Shown piece by piece: positions 40,796-48,922 of a stretch of 62,024 nt of DNA. The stretch is taken from positions 1 to 62,024 of the IMG/VR virus record IMGVR_UViG_3300031753_000006; one strand, 5' to 3'. Source of the DNA: a virus. The notes under the pieces were generated by a model. It had not been told where the DNA came from, ran no database searches, and saw only the letters and a program-made list of their open reading frames with translations. Every line of letters starts with the position of its first letter. Position 1 is the first letter of the stretch. The translations under genes and the position numbers were made by a program.

Positions 40796-41490
40796 AAGTA
40801 CAACACTCCTGGTACTCGTTCAATCAGTTCGTGGCCAGAGATCAGTTCGCCCTTGCTGTTGGTTATGCCGCAGTGGGCCATGATAGGCGGCGTCACATAA
40901 CCCACCACACCATCACCACACTTCACGACCTCTCGGCAGAACGCAAAGTCTTCTGACTGACCAATCCCTCCAGCGTCGGTCACGTAAGGCCCAAACAACT
41001 CCCAACACTTCCACGTCATGAAATGGCAGTAACCGGCGACGGCGTCGGTCCATTCAAATTGTGAATGTGTACCTCCCGTCGTAACACCATTCGGCTTATG
41101 GTACGGATGACGGACGCCACCAACCACAGTCGGGCAATTGGGATCCCGCACGGCCCATTGCATCGGCTCCAACCACCCCGGAAACACGCACACATCATTG
41201 TCCAACACACACAGCCACTCGCCGCGGCCGAACATCATCTCGCTATGTCGCACGCCCAGATTCTTGAGTGCGCCCAAGCAATGCCGGCTGCCTATCACAC
41301 GAACGACCGTTGTGTTCTTCGGATTGTAGAGAGCTTGGTTGTCGAGGAAGTTGCGGACGCGGAAGTCAGTCGATTCGTCATCAACGAGTGTGAGGGTGTA
41401 GGCGGCCGGGTCGGTGTTGCGGCGGATCGACTCGAGGCACTGGACAGTGAGCCGGTACCTGTCGTGGCAGAGGATGACGATGTTGGTCAT
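40792..41490 (-). CDS. Glycosyltransferase, GT2-like
   Basis: A 232-residue GT-A enzyme: MTNIVILCHDRYRLTVQCLE start, VDDESTDF, CVLDNDVCVFPGWLEPMQ as donor site and GQSEDFAFCREV in the catalytic region. Coupled by ATGA overlaps. Confidence 0.75.
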   Translation of the reverse strand: MTNIVILCHDRYRLTVQCLESIRRNTDPAAYTLTLVDDESTDFRVRNFLDNQALYNPKNTTVVRVIGSRHCLGALKNLGVRHSEMMFGRGEWLCVLDNDVCVFPGWLEPMQWAVRDPNCPTVVGGVRHPYHKPNGVTTGGTHSQFEWTDAVAGYCHFMTWKCWELFGPYVTDAGGIGQSEDFAFCREVVKCGDGVVGYVTPPIMAHCGITNSKGELISGHELIERVPGVLYL

Positions 41491-42212
41491 TGGTTCACCT
41501 TGATAGGCAAGACATCTGTATAATTCTCATACAAAAAGCGATGCGGCAGTTGATGATCCTTCTCTAATGTGTGCCCTTGGAGCCACTTGGCCTGCCGATA
41601 AGTCGGCTTAGTAGAGGATCCACCACCATGATGTGTACACGACACACCAGACATCCACACTTCCTTGCCAAATCGAGCCGATTCGCACGCGACCCACAGG
41701 TCCAAACAATGATGAGTGAGGCGATTAACTGGCCACCCACCACAACGACGAATAAAATCAGTACGTACTGCCATAAAGAATGCATCAACAACTGCGACAC
41801 GCCTGTCTCCCTTCTCCAACTCGCCGTGCGTTTGCCAGTCCGTCTGGTTGCTCACATATCCCTGCCGAGCAAGGTTACGGAGTTGATACCGAGTCTTGTA
41901 GAGATCGTCACTTCCAAGTTGGACGGCACCGCCTAGCCCGACACACACACATTCGGGATTGTTGAACAAGTGCGTGACGCGGTCAATCCATAATGGGTCG
42001 TGGATCGTGACATCGTCGTGGATGTAAATTACAACTTCCGATTCCGATTCAACTGCGGTTCTAAATAAATCTTCATATGCAAGGCAAGGTTGGTACTTGT
42101 TATCCCGGTTGTCAAACGAATTGTCCAGTTCGATCAACGGGTTCGCATCCGGCGCCCACGATTGTTGCGGCCCAGGCCCACCGCACAACACACTGACAAC
42201 CTCAACTGTCAC
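41487..42212 (-). CDS. Glycosyltransferase, divergent GT2-like
   Basis: A 241-residue protein with VVIYIHDDVTIHDPLWID (about 60-77) as the probable donor/metal site and VVDAFFMAVRTDFIRRCGGW with HHCLDLWVACESAR downstream. The N-terminal Rossmann part is shorter than in the other GT2 genes. Family assignment is fair, substrate unknown. Confidence 0.65.
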   Translation of the reverse strand: MTVEVVSVLCGGPGPQQSWAPDANPLIELDNSFDNRDNKYQPCLAYEDLFRTAVESESEVVIYIHDDVTIHDPLWIDRVTHLFNNPECVCVGLGGAVQLGSDDLYKTRYQLRNLARQGYVSNQTDWQTHGELEKGDRRVAVVDAFFMAVRTDFIRRCGGWPVNRLTHHCLDLWVACESARFGKEVWMSGVSCTHHGGGSSTKPTYRQAKWLQGHTLEKDHQLPHRFLYENYTDVLPIKVNQ

Positions 42213-42457
42213 TCAACCTCCAGTTCGGACGCATGTTCTTTCGACCAAGTGATCAGACTGTAACGCGAGCCGACGTCATATCCTTGCGCCGTTAGCTTGG
42301 CCCGCACTCTGGACAACTGCACCTTCATCGTGCCCACCGCGATTCCGATCATGGCCGCGACCTGCTTGTCTGTGCCCGCCGTCTTGGCGAATGCAATGAC
42401 AATAGACCGTTCGCGCGGCGTCAAGTGGTACACGGAACTTCTCGTCGGCTCAACCAT
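42209..42457 (-). CDS. LuxR-type helix-turn-helix protein, 82 aa
   Basis: Almost the whole chain is a GerE/LuxR DNA-binding domain: LTPRERSIVIAFAKTAGTDK, QVAAMIGIAVGTMKVQLSRV, RAKL. No sensor domain. It lies between two glycosyltransferase genes with ATGA coupling, so it may regulate this island or a host glycan operon. Confidence 0.7.
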   Translation of the reverse strand: MVEPTRSSVYHLTPRERSIVIAFAKTAGTDKQVAAMIGIAVGTMKVQLSRVRAKLTAQGYDVGSRYSLITWSKEHASELEVE

Positions 42458-43646
42458 TCAATCCTCCCAGCCCTTCCTGAAACCACTTCTTCCAAGTCAC
42501 CGACAACTTCGGCCAATCAAGATGCGCCACACTATCCCGCAGCTCCGCCCGTTTGAACTCTGGATCCTCGTCCACAATCCTGATCGCCTGAGCGGCCGAT
42601 TGTGCGAACGCATAGCCGGACACAAGAGCACGGCGTAGGTTGTACGGTGTATCGACGTGAGTACCGATCGGCCTCACCCTGTACTCTTCAGGGACGAGTT
42701 CTGGGCCGGCGGCGTGGTCGGTAACGATACACGGAACACCACAAGCCAACGATTCCACAATGGGAAAGCCAAAACCCTCGCCTCTTGATGGAAGGATTGT
42801 GCAGTCGCAGCCCGAATACCTAAGCGCCATTTGCGCATCTGAAAGTAGTACTGTGACGTGCATGTCGTCCCGTCCAAGGCCATAATCCGCGGCAAGACCG
42901 GGAAAAGACCAGTAGCGTTCGGGTACATCAGTATGAAACCAAGCGTGGAACCGGTTGCCATAGTGCTCCTTCATCGCCGCCGCACACTCGAACGCCGCGC
43001 CCCAGTCCTTTCTGAACTGGTTCGTCATCACGCAGCCGAGGACGACCTTCCCTTCCCATCCAAGCTTGGCCTTTGCGCCATCGTCTCGTTTGAACTTGTC
43101 GAGCCATATTCCGTGTGGCATCCAGTCCGCGTCAGGTCGGCCAGATCGCTGAAGTACGTCACATCCCCATCTTGATGAAGCAGCAATTCGATCAAAACCT
43201 GCCGCAGCAGCCGCAGCAAGCGCCGGGAGTGTTGCTCCATTTGGGCCCGCGGCGTCCACAGGCGTATACGCCCACTTTTGGAAATTGCGACCTTCACCGA
43301 GGAACCTTTCGAGGTTGGGTCCCGTACCTCGAGGCTGACTAAACCAGAGGAGCCGGGTGAGGTCCCAGTTCGAGAAGATGATGCCGTCCTTACCGCCGCT
43401 AAAGTCGTTCCAGACATGTTCGATATATTCCTCTCCCCACTGAGCGGACTCAGGGTAGTTGTACTGCATCCAAGACCATGTGCGGCGATTAATGCCGCCG
43501 CGGCCGAGATAACCGACTCGAAACTCAGGCATTGAGACGAGCAAGTCAGCTAGATCGCGACCGACTCGGCTCAACCCGCCTTGAACAGACGGGCAATCAG
43601 ACAGAATTAGAATCGGGATGGGCTTACGCCTATCAAGTTTGATCAT
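42450..43646 (-). CDS. Glycosyltransferase, GT4-like (GT-B)
   Basis: A 398-residue protein from ATG at 43646 (MIKLDRRKPIPILILSDCPS); an earlier TTG is less likely. The N-terminal glycine loop is QGGLSRVGRDLA, the interdomain region has VDAAGPNG, and the C-terminal donor site is the E-x7-E of GEGFGFPIVESLACGVP. Full GT-B length. First gene of the glycan island as transcribed, so possibly the first or priming transfer. Confidence 0.75.
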   Translation of the reverse strand: MIKLDRRKPIPILILSDCPSVQGGLSRVGRDLADLLVSMPEFRVGYLGRGGINRRTWSWMQYNYPESAQWGEEYIEHVWNDFSGGKDGIIFSNWDLTRLLWFSQPRGTGPNLERFLGEGRNFQKWAYTPVDAAGPNGATLPALAAAAAAGFDRIAASSRWGCDVLQRSGRPDADWMPHGIWLDKFKRDDGAKAKLGWEGKVVLGCVMTNQFRKDWGAAFECAAAMKEHYGNRFHAWFHTDVPERYWSFPGLAADYGLGRDDMHVTVLLSDAQMALRYSGCDCTILPSRGEGFGFPIVESLACGVPCIVTDHAAGPELVPEEYRVRPIGTHVDTPYNLRRALVSGYAFAQSAAQAIRIVDEDPEFKRAELRDSVAHLDWPKLSVTWKKWFQEGLGGLNG

Positions 43647-43757
43647 GTTAGTTGTTTTTGTGGTCGCCGCCCTCGTTAGTCGAGGATAGCGACAGTCGAT
43701 GAAAACAGCCAAACCAGAAATTCAAATAGTTCAAGCATGTGATTGTGTCCGTTACCG

Positions 43758-43931
43758 TTACTTCTTTTTTGCGCTCACTCGACTCGGCAGTCCCTTGCGC
43801 GGCGTCGACGCGAAGTCATGCAACTGGCCCTTCGACATCTTGGCCAGACTCTTGTTCTGAGGCTTCAACTTCGACGGGCTGTGTTCGGCGATCGCCATTG
43901 CCTGTTGTTGTGCTTTTGAGACTGCTGGCAT
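43758..43931 (-). CDS. DUF3008-like small basic protein, 57 aa
   Basis: ATG at 43931. MPAVSKAQQQAMAIAEHSPS ... KMSKGQLHDFASTPRKGLPS matches the DUF3008 pattern (MPAxSKxQQ ... FASTxxKGLP) found in many phages and some bacteria. Very basic C-terminus. Function unknown. It has its own promoter. Confidence 0.75.
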   Translation of the reverse strand: MPAVSKAQQQAMAIAEHSPSKLKPQNKSLAKMSKGQLHDFASTPRKGLPSRVSAKKK

Positions 43932-43942
43932 ACCACACAAGC

Positions 43943-43969
43943 ATACTACCGATCGATACCGATTGTCAA
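43943..43969 (-). promoter_or_regulatory. Sigma70-like promoter of the DUF3008 gene
   Basis: On the minus strand TTGACA (43964-43969), a 15-base spacer and TAGTAT (43943-43948), 11 nt ahead of the ATG at 43931. The spacer is short, so strength is uncertain. It overlaps nothing upstream and would also feed the glycan island. Confidence 0.55.
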
Positions 43970-43973
43970 TACC

Positions 43974-44345
43974 CTAATCGCCCGTCATCGCTTCAAACTC
44001 AACCACGTTAAACGGCTTCCCACGACGTTTGCTCGCGGCGATCTGTGACGGCGTCACCCCATTCTCGACCAGCAGTTCGGCCGAGATAGTTTCCCGCCCA
44101 TCTTGCTGCCGGATGATCACGACATGTGGGCCGTCGCGCACGCCATACCGGCCTTCTGGGTTGACCAGCCCTTGCTCCTCGATCACAATCTCCGCGATAC
44201 GTTTCTTGACTTCGTCAAAGCGGGCGATCAAGTTTTTGAGTGAGTGGCCCTCACGAACGAGCGCGCGGAGTTCCGGTTGGCACTGAGTGGGACATTCCGA
44301 GACTTCCAAGAAGTTGAAGAGTGTTTCGTCTGATCGTTTGGCCAT
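43974..44345 (-). CDS. Hypothetical protein, 123 aa
   Basis: N-terminal MAKRSDETLFNFLEVSECPT, a helical middle (LIARFDEVKKRIAEIVIEEQ), a small beta hairpin (GRYGVRDGPHVVIIRQQDGR) and SAELLVENGVTPSQIAASKR. This layout recalls small host-nuclease-inhibitor-type or polymerase-associated helical proteins, but I cannot name it. Directly downstream of the polymerase gene. Confidence 0.55.
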   Translation of the reverse strand: MAKRSDETLFNFLEVSECPTQCQPELRALVREGHSLKNLIARFDEVKKRIAEIVIEEQGLVNPEGRYGVRDGPHVVIIRQQDGRETISAELLVENGVTPSQIAASKRRGKPFNVVEFEAMTGD

Positions 44346-44402
44346 GGATATGCGAACCTCAATAAAAAAGTGTGGGTGCGGTCGAAGATAATCGCGTCTG
44401 AA

Positions 44403-45905
44403 TCACTCTTTCACCCACTTTGTCATCAGTTTGCCGTCCGACTTGATCGGCACCTTACACATCCTAACGCCGGTTTGCCGGTCAGTCAAGACATTTCCCA
44501 TAACTTCTTCCATGACGGCTTGAACGACCTCGCCTTGGTCTTCCGGTACTTCGTGCAGGAATTCGTCATATACGTGCATCAGCGGATAGACTGGGATCCC
44601 GTACTCAGCCAGCACATTGAACCGCTCAGTCATCTCGCCCATCGCTAGTTTGGCCAGATCCGCGTTGAACCCCTGAATGCCGTGATTCGATCCTTGCCTC
44701 ACACCGGCCTCTTGCACGTACCCAAGGAAGGACTGCGTCTCGGGAATCCGGCGTACACGACCACATCGCGTCCACGCAATCCCATACCGCCTTATACTCT
44801 CTTCCTCGGCATTAAGGTACCTTCGCACGCTAGGGTAAATTCCGAACCAGCGTTCGATGAACTGCGCACACCAAGATTCATCCATCCATTCTGGTAACGC
44901 CGTGTTGGCAGAAGCGTACGTGACCGCCATGAGGTCGAGAAGCCCGAGTCCAGTGATGAGATAACATACAGCGAAATTGACGTTCTTACAAGGCGCGCGA
45001 TGAAATAACTTGTCAACATTCGCAGGATCATCAATTCCAAACGCTGCCATCGCTGTCGCAACATGTATATCTCCATCCTCCTGGTAAATCCGAATCATCG
45101 TTGGGTCGCCCGAACGATCAGCCAGTAGCCTCAGTTCGATCTGCGCCCAATCCCTCTGCGCGATCACATGCCCTTCCGACGCAATAAAGCCGGCGCGGAT
45201 CTCTCGACCCAATACAGTTCTCGCCGGTATGTTCGCTAAGTTTGGATTCTTGCTAGCAATACGTCCAGTAGCTGTACGAGTCGTTGTAATCTGAGTATGT
45301 ACTCGGAGTTCATCGGTGTAGTGATGTCGTCCACAGGCAGGACAATCTCGTCCAGCAGGGTGCCGTCGTGCTCTACGCGGCATACTATCAACATACGTTC
45401 CCTTGAGTTTAGCGCACTCGCGGTAGTCGAGAATCAGCCGGACTACCGGGAATTCCCTCTTGAACTGCTCGAGCGTTTTTTTGCCGGTCGAGAGTTTGCC
45501 GCCGCGGGTCTTTTTGATGTCAACTGCGGAGTTGGTGTGTATGTCGAGTACGTTATAGAGTAGACGCGAAATTTGTTCGCTCGAATCCACGTTAAAAGAT
45601 TCTTCAAATGTGCTGGATCCGAGACTGGGTGAGTTATCATCGACATTGCTTTCGTCCTCCTCGTCTTCCGTGCTCAACTCTACGAATTTGTCCAATTTGT
45701 CGGCCGGGATCTCGTTCACTATATCCGCGCGCAGGTCGCCCATCCGCTGGCCGAGACGGAAGGACAGGTCGGCGAAGTGGCCGGGATCGATACGCAGGCC
45801 ATAACGCTGCATCTGGGAGATCATGGGCAGCGGGAGAACGTCCAAACGACGGATATTCTCAGGCGATGGACGGTCGGTGATCTCGATACCGCCGAAAAGT
45901 GCCAT
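44403..45905 (-). CDS. polA: DNA polymerase, family A (polymerase domain only)
   Basis: A 500-residue polymerase; ATG at 45905 shares an A with the upstream TAA. Motif A is AQRDWAQIELRLLA (catalytic D252), motif B APCKNVNFAVCYLITG (K307) and motif C LMHVYDEFLHEV (D447-E448), where the usual HDE is YDE. There is no exonuclease domain; that activity is on the separate protein at 46798-48231. A zinc-knuckle insert CPACGRHH (about 188-195) lies in the thumb/palm region and resembles one in the exonuclease protein. An acidic loop (STEDEEDESNVDDN) is also inserted. Replicative role. Confidence 0.85.
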   Translation of the reverse strand: MALFGGIEITDRPSPENIRRLDVLPLPMISQMQRYGLRIDPGHFADLSFRLGQRMGDLRADIVNEIPADKLDKFVELSTEDEEDESNVDDNSPSLGSSTFEESFNVDSSEQISRLLYNVLDIHTNSAVDIKKTRGGKLSTGKKTLEQFKREFPVVRLILDYRECAKLKGTYVDSMPRRARRHPAGRDCPACGRHHYTDELRVHTQITTTRTATGRIASKNPNLANIPARTVLGREIRAGFIASEGHVIAQRDWAQIELRLLADRSGDPTMIRIYQEDGDIHVATAMAAFGIDDPANVDKLFHRAPCKNVNFAVCYLITGLGLLDLMAVTYASANTALPEWMDESWCAQFIERWFGIYPSVRRYLNAEEESIRRYGIAWTRCGRVRRIPETQSFLGYVQEAGVRQGSNHGIQGFNADLAKLAMGEMTERFNVLAEYGIPVYPLMHVYDEFLHEVPEDQGEVVQAVMEEVMGNVLTDRQTGVRMCKVPIKSDGKLMTKWVKE

Positions 45906-46312
45906 TACGGTTGTTGCATCCAAAACATGTGGTCAGCCAAGTGCCGCAGCACATCTTCTACGCTGTCACAATGGATCATCGACGGCAAGAAGTAGAACAC
46001 CGTGTTTTTTTGTTCCTTACCACACAGAATGACTTTCTTTCGAGCGGCGATGGCCATGCCCAACTCCACGTACTTGCCGCGGCCGGGACGATCGCCGAAC
46101 TGATCGGTGAATAAGACCAGTGCATCTGCCCGCAACACATCTTGCACGTCCTTTTGGGCTTCGTCAATCTGGACTTCTGGGTGGTACGGGTCGATTGCTT
46201 GTGATTGATCCAACCACCGCGAAGTTACTTCAATGCCGCATTGGTTAAGCCGTTCCTTAACGCCGTTCAGCCATTCTTTGGCAGCATAGTTATGCGCTAA
46301 GTAGACTTTCAT
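45905..46312 (-). CDS. Nucleoside 2-deoxyribosyltransferase-like protein
   Basis: A 135-residue Rossmann-type protein. The start MKVYLAHNYAAKEWLNGVKE, the strand RADALVLFTDQFG and GRGKYVELGMAIAARKKVIL (catalytic-type Glu83) match the deoxyribosyltransferase/TIR-like nucleosidase superfamily. It may salvage or remodel deoxynucleosides. It sits directly upstream of polymerase with TAATG coupling. Confidence 0.7.
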   Translation of the reverse strand: MKVYLAHNYAAKEWLNGVKERLNQCGIEVTSRWLDQSQAIDPYHPEVQIDEAQKDVQDVLRADALVLFTDQFGDRPGRGKYVELGMAIAARKKVILCGKEQKNTVFYFLPSMIHCDSVEDVLRHLADHMFWMQQP

Positions 46313-46797
46313 TTCGGCTCCTTGTACAAGCCTTCCGGCACTGTTGGGCCGCCATGCTCCAGATACCAGAATTCCATCATTGCGTTGTACGCAATCGCGG
46401 CTAGTTGCATCTTCAGGTCGCCGAACTTGTCATGCGGCTTTCGCGCACAGTAATCGGCGATATGCCCGATGATATGGTTGATCGGAGACTTCTCACCTTC
46501 GAGCCGGCTGTCGGTGTACTGTTCGACCGACCCATACTTCTCGGCAGCGTAATGCGCGATCTTGCCCATCAGGATGATGAATTGCCAGTTAAGTCTGTGG
46601 GTCTGATGGTCGACTGGTTGGCGCTTGGCCGATTTGACAGGAACCTCTGACGGGACGCGGATGAATATCTCACCGTCTCTTATCACTACGCGATCGGCAG
46701 CTTCCACACCAACAGGCACTTCTTGCACTCCATCTGCCCGCGGAACGGCCACATCATCGATTGATGGAACGATCGACACCACACTCTTCTCATCCAT
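46309..46797 (-). CDS. Putative DUF5664/MazG-like nucleotide pyrophosphohydrolase
   Basis: A 162-residue protein with a disordered N-terminal 60 residues and a helical C-terminal domain: MGKIAHYAAEKYGSVEQYTD, SPINHIIGHIADYCARKPHD, FGDLKMQLAAIAYNAMMEFW. The helix pattern with conserved H and D/E residues resembles the dNTP-pyrophosphohydrolase-like DUF5664 group. Function is inferred. It lies between polymerase and exonuclease genes. Confidence 0.5.
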   Translation of the reverse strand: MDEKSVVSIVPSIDDVAVPRADGVQEVPVGVEAADRVVIRDGEIFIRVPSEVPVKSAKRQPVDHQTHRLNWQFIILMGKIAHYAAEKYGSVEQYTDSRLEGEKSPINHIIGHIADYCARKPHDKFGDLKMQLAAIAYNAMMEFWYLEHGGPTVPEGLYKEPK

Positions 46798-48231
46798 TCA
46801 AGCCACCCTCCATTCTTCCCGTATGAGCCTTTCTCGCTCGCCTTCAAGCCACTTCGCCAATCGCCCCGTCCAGTCGGCATCACCACAAGCATATTGGATC
46901 TGCCGGTCGAGGGGCGCGTGTACGATCGATTTCCGCGGCATTCGCCCCATGTGTTGTTCGATATGTCCCAGCCAATCTCGTCCAAAGAGACGGAGTTTGA
47001 GTTCTCCCTTGGCCCAAGTTGGCGGTTTCCACGGGTCGTATTCCGAAAAGCCATTATCCTCCTTTTTGTACAGATGCTTCATCACGCGCCTGATAACGGC
47101 TTCCGATTCGTGGGCTTTATATTTCACGGCATCGGCCCGATGATTCTTGCCGCACTCTGGACATCCCTTGCCTTTTAGGTGGTAAGTGGATTCTCGCATG
47201 GACTGCGTGGCGAATGCAAGAGCTTCTGCGAGCCAATCGTCCAGTTTGGCCTTCGAGGCGGGGGTGACGACCTCGTCGTAACTAGTCATCCGGTAGCCAA
47301 AAATCCGATAGACCGCTTGTTTGAGTCCTTGCGGTTGGGAGCCGCCCAAGTGGTACAGTTCCTGCATGGTGTCTCGGAAAGCGGGAATGTGTATACCAAC
47401 GGTTGACAATTCAGCAAGATCGTAAACTGAGTTGTGCAGAATAACAGTGTTGTACCCCCAAACCAAAGCGGTTGCAAAAGCATCCAATAGCTCCTTGTCT
47501 TGTGCCAAAATCATGTAACCGGTACCGAGTGTGGACGAGAACTGGATTGAGTAGAGTTGGCCATCGTCGGACTCAGTATCAATCGCGATAGTGTCCGATT
47601 CAGTGGTCATCGTGGCCCAGACCTCGGCTTCAGTCTTGAGCAGCCGGTAATCCAATCGATCGGCCGTGGGTATGGGCGGATTCCATTCGCCTCGCAGCCA
47701 TTTACCGAGGTTCTTCCAATCCTCCAGTAGTGGGATCATGAACCGCGTTTCGCGCAGCCCAGCAGCAGGATGATACATTGGCACCACCACGCCTTCCCAT
47801 CCAAATAGCCCGCTGCCTTTGTAATATGTCGGAAAACCATGCTCTAACTCTAGGTTGCTGCCAATAAGACCGCAAGCTGTGGCACCGGCCAAGATCACGA
47901 TCTCTGGGTTCACCGTCCATATTTCCTCCGCCAAGTGGTTCGGGACACATGCCGCCAACTGTACGGCAGATGGCCGTACATCCATTCCGCCGCGCTCACA
48001 TCGGCACTGCATACAGTTCGTGATGAAGATGTCGCGACGCCGCAGGCCGGCTAACGAAAAGTACGTGTGATCCTGCTCTCGACCGCTCACTCCAACGAAC
48101 GGTATACCATCCTTGTCTTCGTTCTTGCCTGGGCCTTCACCTATGAGCATGATACGGGTGTCTGTAGGTCCACATGGGAACACCTGACGTTTGCCCGTAC
48201 ATTCAGAGCATCGACCGTACGACCACGACAT
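46798..48231 (-). CDS. Uracil-DNA glycosylase-like / 3'-5' exonuclease fusion
   Basis: A 477-residue fusion. Residues 1-180 are UDG family 4/5-like: N-terminal cysteines (C8, C11, C20), GEGPGKNED (31-39), a Cys-rich segment NCMQCRC near 72-78 and MYHPAAGL (152-159). Residues 212-465 are a DnaQ/PolA-type exonuclease: AIDTES (D218, E220), LHNSVYDLAEL (N267, D271) and YACGDADWT (D451, D453). A zinc knuckle CPECGKNH (357-364) is inserted. It probably proofreads for the separate polymerase, with uracil recognition attached. TGATG coupled to the MazG-like gene. Confidence 0.75.
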   Translation of the reverse strand: MSWSYGRCSECTGKRQVFPCGPTDTRIMLIGEGPGKNEDKDGIPFVGVSGREQDHTYFSLAGLRRRDIFITNCMQCRCERGGMDVRPSAVQLAACVPNHLAEEIWTVNPEIVILAGATACGLIGSNLELEHGFPTYYKGSGLFGWEGVVVPMYHPAAGLRETRFMIPLLEDWKNLGKWLRGEWNPPIPTADRLDYRLLKTEAEVWATMTTESDTIAIDTESDDGQLYSIQFSSTLGTGYMILAQDKELLDAFATALVWGYNTVILHNSVYDLAELSTVGIHIPAFRDTMQELYHLGGSQPQGLKQAVYRIFGYRMTSYDEVVTPASKAKLDDWLAEALAFATQSMRESTYHLKGKGCPECGKNHRADAVKYKAHESEAVIRRVMKHLYKKEDNGFSEYDPWKPPTWAKGELKLRLFGRDWLGHIEQHMGRMPRKSIVHAPLDRQIQYACGDADWTGRLAKWLEGERERLIREEWRVA

Positions 48232-48584
48232 CAATACTTCTTTCCTCCTTCGGCTAGTCTGGCTTCTCGTTTGTGATCGGCACGGGTGCGGTTGTATCGC
48301 ATTTTCTCTTGGTAGGCGCCATCCAAATCCAGACCTCTAGCCGCCGCCAGATCGAAGATACGGATGAGGCAATCCACCAGTTCAACCTCGAACATTTTAC
48401 GATGTGGGAGCTTGTCGTCTTGAGCGTTCTTCCGGTCACCCTCCATCGCCTCAGCCAGTTCGGAGACGCATAGCATAAGAAGCTCTCCGTTGTTACGAGC
48501 TATTGGGTACTGGCCAGTTACAAGATCGGTCCACCACTGCCGGTTGGCCTCGTGGCATTCGATTGCGTAATCGTTAAGACTCAC
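48231..48584 (-). CDS. MazG-like NTP pyrophosphohydrolase
   Basis: A 117-residue protein; GTG at 48584 has AGGAGG 7 nt upstream. LCVSELAEAMEGDRKNAQDD carries the ExxE half and EVELVDCLIRIFDLAAARGL the ExxD half of the MazG metal site. It would hydrolyse (d)NTPs, keeping the pool clean or lowering alarmone signals. Confidence 0.7.
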   Translation of the reverse strand: MSLNDYAIECHEANRQWWTDLVTGQYPIARNNGELLMLCVSELAEAMEGDRKNAQDDKLPHRKMFEVELVDCLIRIFDLAAARGLDLDGAYQEKMRYNRTRADHKREARLAEGGKKY

Positions 48585-48768
48585 TGCGAATCCTCCTGAT
48601 AGTGCTGCGCGATACACCGAATGACCAAGCTAGACTGCGTTGGCTCCAACCGCCGTCCAAGAGCTTACGCACTTTGGCACGTTTAGATACATCCAGTCTG
48701 CGCCAATTCTTCATGTGTGGTTTACGTGAATAGACGCCACTAGGCACGACGGATATCAATCCTTTCAT
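48574..48768 (-). CDS. Small HTH protein, 64 aa
   Basis: ATG at 48768 with GAAGAG just upstream. The C-terminal part LLDGGWSQRSLAWSFGVSRS-TIRRIR is a resolvase/Hin-like helix-turn-helix; the N-terminus is basic. Likely a transcription regulator of the replication operon. Overlaps both neighbours. Confidence 0.6.
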   Translation of the reverse strand: MKGLISVVPSGVYSRKPHMKNWRRLDVSKRAKVRKLLDGGWSQRSLAWSFGVSRSTIRRIRSES

Positions 48769-48922
48769 TCTCTTCCGGTTCAAATAATACGGCTTCGGAT
48801 AATTCGGACGATCCCATTTTCGCAGTGACGACCGACATGGCACGACCGTGGCCTGTAGGCATGAGACAGATCGTCACTTCTACAGCGTCAATTAACATAA
48901 TTTGCGGATTAAGGCTTGCCAT
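48740..48922 (-). CDS. Hypothetical protein, 60 aa
   Basis: ATG at 48922 (MASLNPQIMLIDAVEVTICL) lies inside the end of the ERCC4 nuclease gene. A small beta-rich chain with an acidic C-terminus (EAVLFEPEENERIDIRRA). Unknown function. Confidence 0.5.
   Translation of the reverse strand: MASLNPQIMLIDAVEVTICLMPTGHGRAMSVVTAKMGSSELSEAVLFEPEENERIDIRRA

Noticed and set aside
43651-43740. 20-codon minus-strand hydrophobic frame (MLELFEFLVWLFSSTVAILD)
   Set aside because: No ribosome binding site or correctly spaced -10 box; too short to support.
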